A stretch of DNA of 64,000 nucleotides from JBOCEF01 sp047610385 (GTDB lineage Bacteria > Pseudomonadota > Alphaproteobacteria > Rhodobacterales > Rhodobacteraceae). Positions 62,804 through 64,000 of this stretch are shown piece after piece (the stretch's first letter is position 1; every line of letters begins with the position of its first letter). The position numbers and the translations under genes were made by a program. Under the pieces are notes generated by a model. It worked only from the letters and a program-made list of their open reading frames with translations. It ran no database searches and was not told the origin of the DNA. The stretch covers positions 1 through 64,000 of the forward strand of contig JBLGAC010000005.1 in the NCBI GenBank assembly GCA_047610385.1. The letters are read 5' to 3'.

Positions 62804-63484
62804 TCACTTATCCTTTTCAGGGGTTTTGGCGGTGGCGGACGCGATGTAGACGGTCGCCAGAATCGCGAAGATGTAAGCTTGGATCAGCCCGGTCAGCAGG
62901 CCGAGCGCATCCATCACCACCGGAAAGAAGAACGGCGCCACTGACAGCAGGATCGCCGCGATCACTGCGCCGCTCATGATATTGCCGTACAGACGGATGG
63001 CGAGCGCGAGGGTCCGCGACGCCTCGCCGATGATGTTGAAGGGCAGCATCATCGGTGTGGGTTGCAGATAGCCGCGCAGATACCCCCTCACCCCCCGCGC
63101 GCCGACGCCAAAGATCGGTGCAGCGAACAGCACGGCCAGCGCCAGCGCGGTGGTGGTGGACAGCGACGCGGTTGGCGGATCAAATCCCGGCACCACCAAC
63201 AGCAGGTTGGACCCGGCGATGAACAAAAACAGCGTGCCCACGAAGGGGATCAGCGGCAGAGCGGGGCGGCGGGTGATTTCGGTGATCTGGCCAGCGATGC
63301 CAGTCACGATGACCTCCAGTGCGGTGCGCCAGCGCGATGCCGGGACATCGGAGCGCAGACGCCATGTGACGATGACCGAGATCGCCACCAGCACCGCCAT
63401 CACCGCCCATGTATAGGCAATGGTGGCGTTGATCGGCAGGCCGAAGATGTCAACCAGAACGCGCTGATCGGTGGAGATGTCCAT
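62804..63484 (-). CDS. atpB: N-type ATP synthase subunit a
   Basis: The 226-residue membrane protein has the essential Arg in ALAIRLYGNIMSGAVIAAIL, FVGTLFLFIAGSNLLLVVPG and IQAYIFAILATVYIASAT. It is the ion-channel stator next to the c-ring. Start 63484 follows the AtpR stop by one base; a long upstream open stretch is the AtpR gene in another frame. Confidence 0.93.
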   Translation of the reverse strand: MDISTDQRVLVDIFGLPINATIAYTWAVMAVLVAISVIVTWRLRSDVPASRWRTALEVIVTGIAGQITEITRRPALPLIPFVGTLFLFIAGSNLLLVVPGFDPPTASLSTTTALALAVLFAAPIFGVGARGVRGYLRGYLQPTPMMLPFNIIGEASRTLALAIRLYGNIMSGAVIAAILLSVAPFFFPVVMDALGLLTGLIQAYIFAILATVYIASATAKTPEKDK

Positions 63485-63485
63485 G

Positions 63486-63761
63486 TCAGCCCTCCAGCGG
63501 CGCCCAGCGCGCCCATGCCAGAACCGCGATCCGAACGGCGACAAACCCGGCGGCGAAGGCCAGCGCCGCATAGGCGCCCAATTGCGCCGCCCCCCAACCC
63601 ACGCCCAGCAACAACGAGATCCGCAAGCCCGCGCTGGCCAGCAGCAGCGGGCCAGGGCTGGCAGTGCGCATCGCCAGCCGCAGCCCCGCTGCCAGCCCGG
63701 CAAAGAACAGCGCCCCCGCGCAAACACCCATGGTCAATCCGATGGCGATGTCCCAGGTCAT
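63486..63761 (-). CDS. atpR: N-ATPase small membrane subunit AtpR
   Basis: The 91-residue protein has three predicted membrane helices (IAIGLTMGVCAGALFFAGLA; GPLLLASAGLRISLLLGVGW; LGAYAALAFAAGFVAVRIAV). Its position between atpQ and atpB and its length fit AtpR of N-ATPase operons, found only in this type. Function probably in c-ring assembly or ion transport. Overlaps atpQ by 4 bases. Confidence 0.85.
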   Translation of the reverse strand: MTWDIAIGLTMGVCAGALFFAGLAAGLRLAMRTASPGPLLLASAGLRISLLLGVGWGAAQLGAYAALAFAAGFVAVRIAVLAWARWAPLEG

Positions 63762-64000
63762 TCCTCTGGCCCTCCCTCTCGGTCCACCCAGCGCCATGCG
63801 ATAATGCCGCCGACACAGGCGCCGCCCAGCAGCAGCGCGATGGTCCACGAAAAATTCTGCGGTGCGATCCGGTCCAGCCATCGGCCGAGAAATACGCCCC
63901 CCACCGTCGGCGCCGCCACCGACCAGCCGATCATGCCAAAGGTGCCAAGACCGCGCAAAGGGCTGGGCGGCGGCGCATCGCGCATCTTCTGCAACCGTTC
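63758..64000 (-). CDS. atpQ: N-ATPase membrane subunit AtpQ (AtpI-like), 5' end off the edge
   Basis: At least 81 codons: two membrane helices (LGTFGMIGWSVAAPTVGGVF and WTIALLLGGACVGGIIAWRW) with GRWLDRIAPQ between them, the AtpQ/AtpI pattern. The frame stays open to base 64000 (E-R-L-Q-K-M-R-D), and AtpQ proteins usually have a charged N-terminal arm, so the true start is probably beyond the window; TTG 63994 and ATG 63985 are internal possibilities. Beta and epsilon genes (atpD, atpC) are expected further upstream. Confidence 0.8.
   Translation of the reverse strand, partial: ERLQKMRDAPPPSPLRGLGTFGMIGWSVAAPTVGGVFLGRWLDRIAPQNFSWTIALLLGGACVGGIIAWRWVDREGGPEE

Noticed and set aside
1..64000. 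CRISPR arrays, insertion sequences, prophage genes, rRNA, replication origin
   Set aside because: Read through for regular spacer repeats, transposase motifs, terminal inverted repeats and rRNA signatures; none seen.

Overview
The window reads as chromosomal DNA of a high-GC alphaproteobacterium of the Rhodobacteraceae (Roseobacter/Rhodobacter group). The evidence is the gene order yceD-rpmF-plsX-fabH-ihfA-merR-tRNA-Pro-dcd, three proteins with VPLPA-type C-terminal sorting tails, a one-carbon block built around metF, a stand-alone methyltetrahydrofolate methyltransferase and a small 'virulence factor' family protein, and a second, laterally mobile N-type ATP synthase. I see no rRNA, CRISPR array, transposase or phage gene. 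There is one tRNA.

Layout. 1-5.1 kb: a terpene/acyl-CoA type catabolic edge (AtuA-like protein, divergent TetR regulator, a crotonase) and a GT-C-like membrane protein. 5.4-7.1 kb: etfBA. 7.3-12.1 kb: an Mla/MCE lipid transport operon (permease with STAS domain, ATPase, very long MlaD protein, auxiliary lipoprotein). 12.2-15.9 kb: one-carbon block (metF; then a 102-aa protein, a second MTHFR-like protein and a pterin-binding methyltransferase). 16-18.3 kb: a low-GC lipoprotein and gene remnants. 18.3-20.1 kb: an MFS transporter and bamE. 20.3-26 kb: housekeeping block (yceD, rpmF, plsX, fabH, ihfA, merR, tRNA-Pro, dcd). 26-34.5 kb: a VPLPA protein, a tightly overlapping SPOR-nagZ-scpA-scpB operon, argS, dgt and an A-type Fe-S carrier. 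34.7-42.9 kb: glutathione-dependent formaldehyde dehydrogenase, a pentapeptide-repeat protein and a four-gene peptide-type ABC transporter. 43-55.6 kb: an accessory catabolic/uptake region (SDR, acyl-CoA ligase, branched-chain-type ABC transporter, exported cyclase, hemP with an iron-box-like site, aldehyde dehydrogenase). 55.7-59.3 kb: VPLPA protein, purU, and a cytochrome P450 divergent from a MarR regulator. 59.4-64 kb: the N-ATPase operon, whose upstream end runs off the window.

The most interesting cross-window signals are non-coding. First, a 19-bp hyphenated palindrome (8-bp arms, 3-bp spacer, right arm GTTCCGCA) occurs upstream of the crotonase, of etfBA and of the branched-chain-type transporter. 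It looks like the operator of one repressor that ties acyl-CoA oxidation, its electron carrier and substrate uptake together. Second, short AT-rich hairpins, two of them identical, sit 21-30 bases after stop codons and stand out from the GC-rich background. Third, a TGA-N9-TCA site lies upstream of hemP and of a previously unmarked 59-codon reading frame with a strong ribosome binding site.

Other points: LivF has arginine in place of the Walker A lysine; the crotonase appears to lack both catalytic glutamates of true enoyl-CoA hydratases; ihfA and the 102-aa protein use TTG starts and scpB uses GTG. No database search was possible, so all family names rest on motif recognition.
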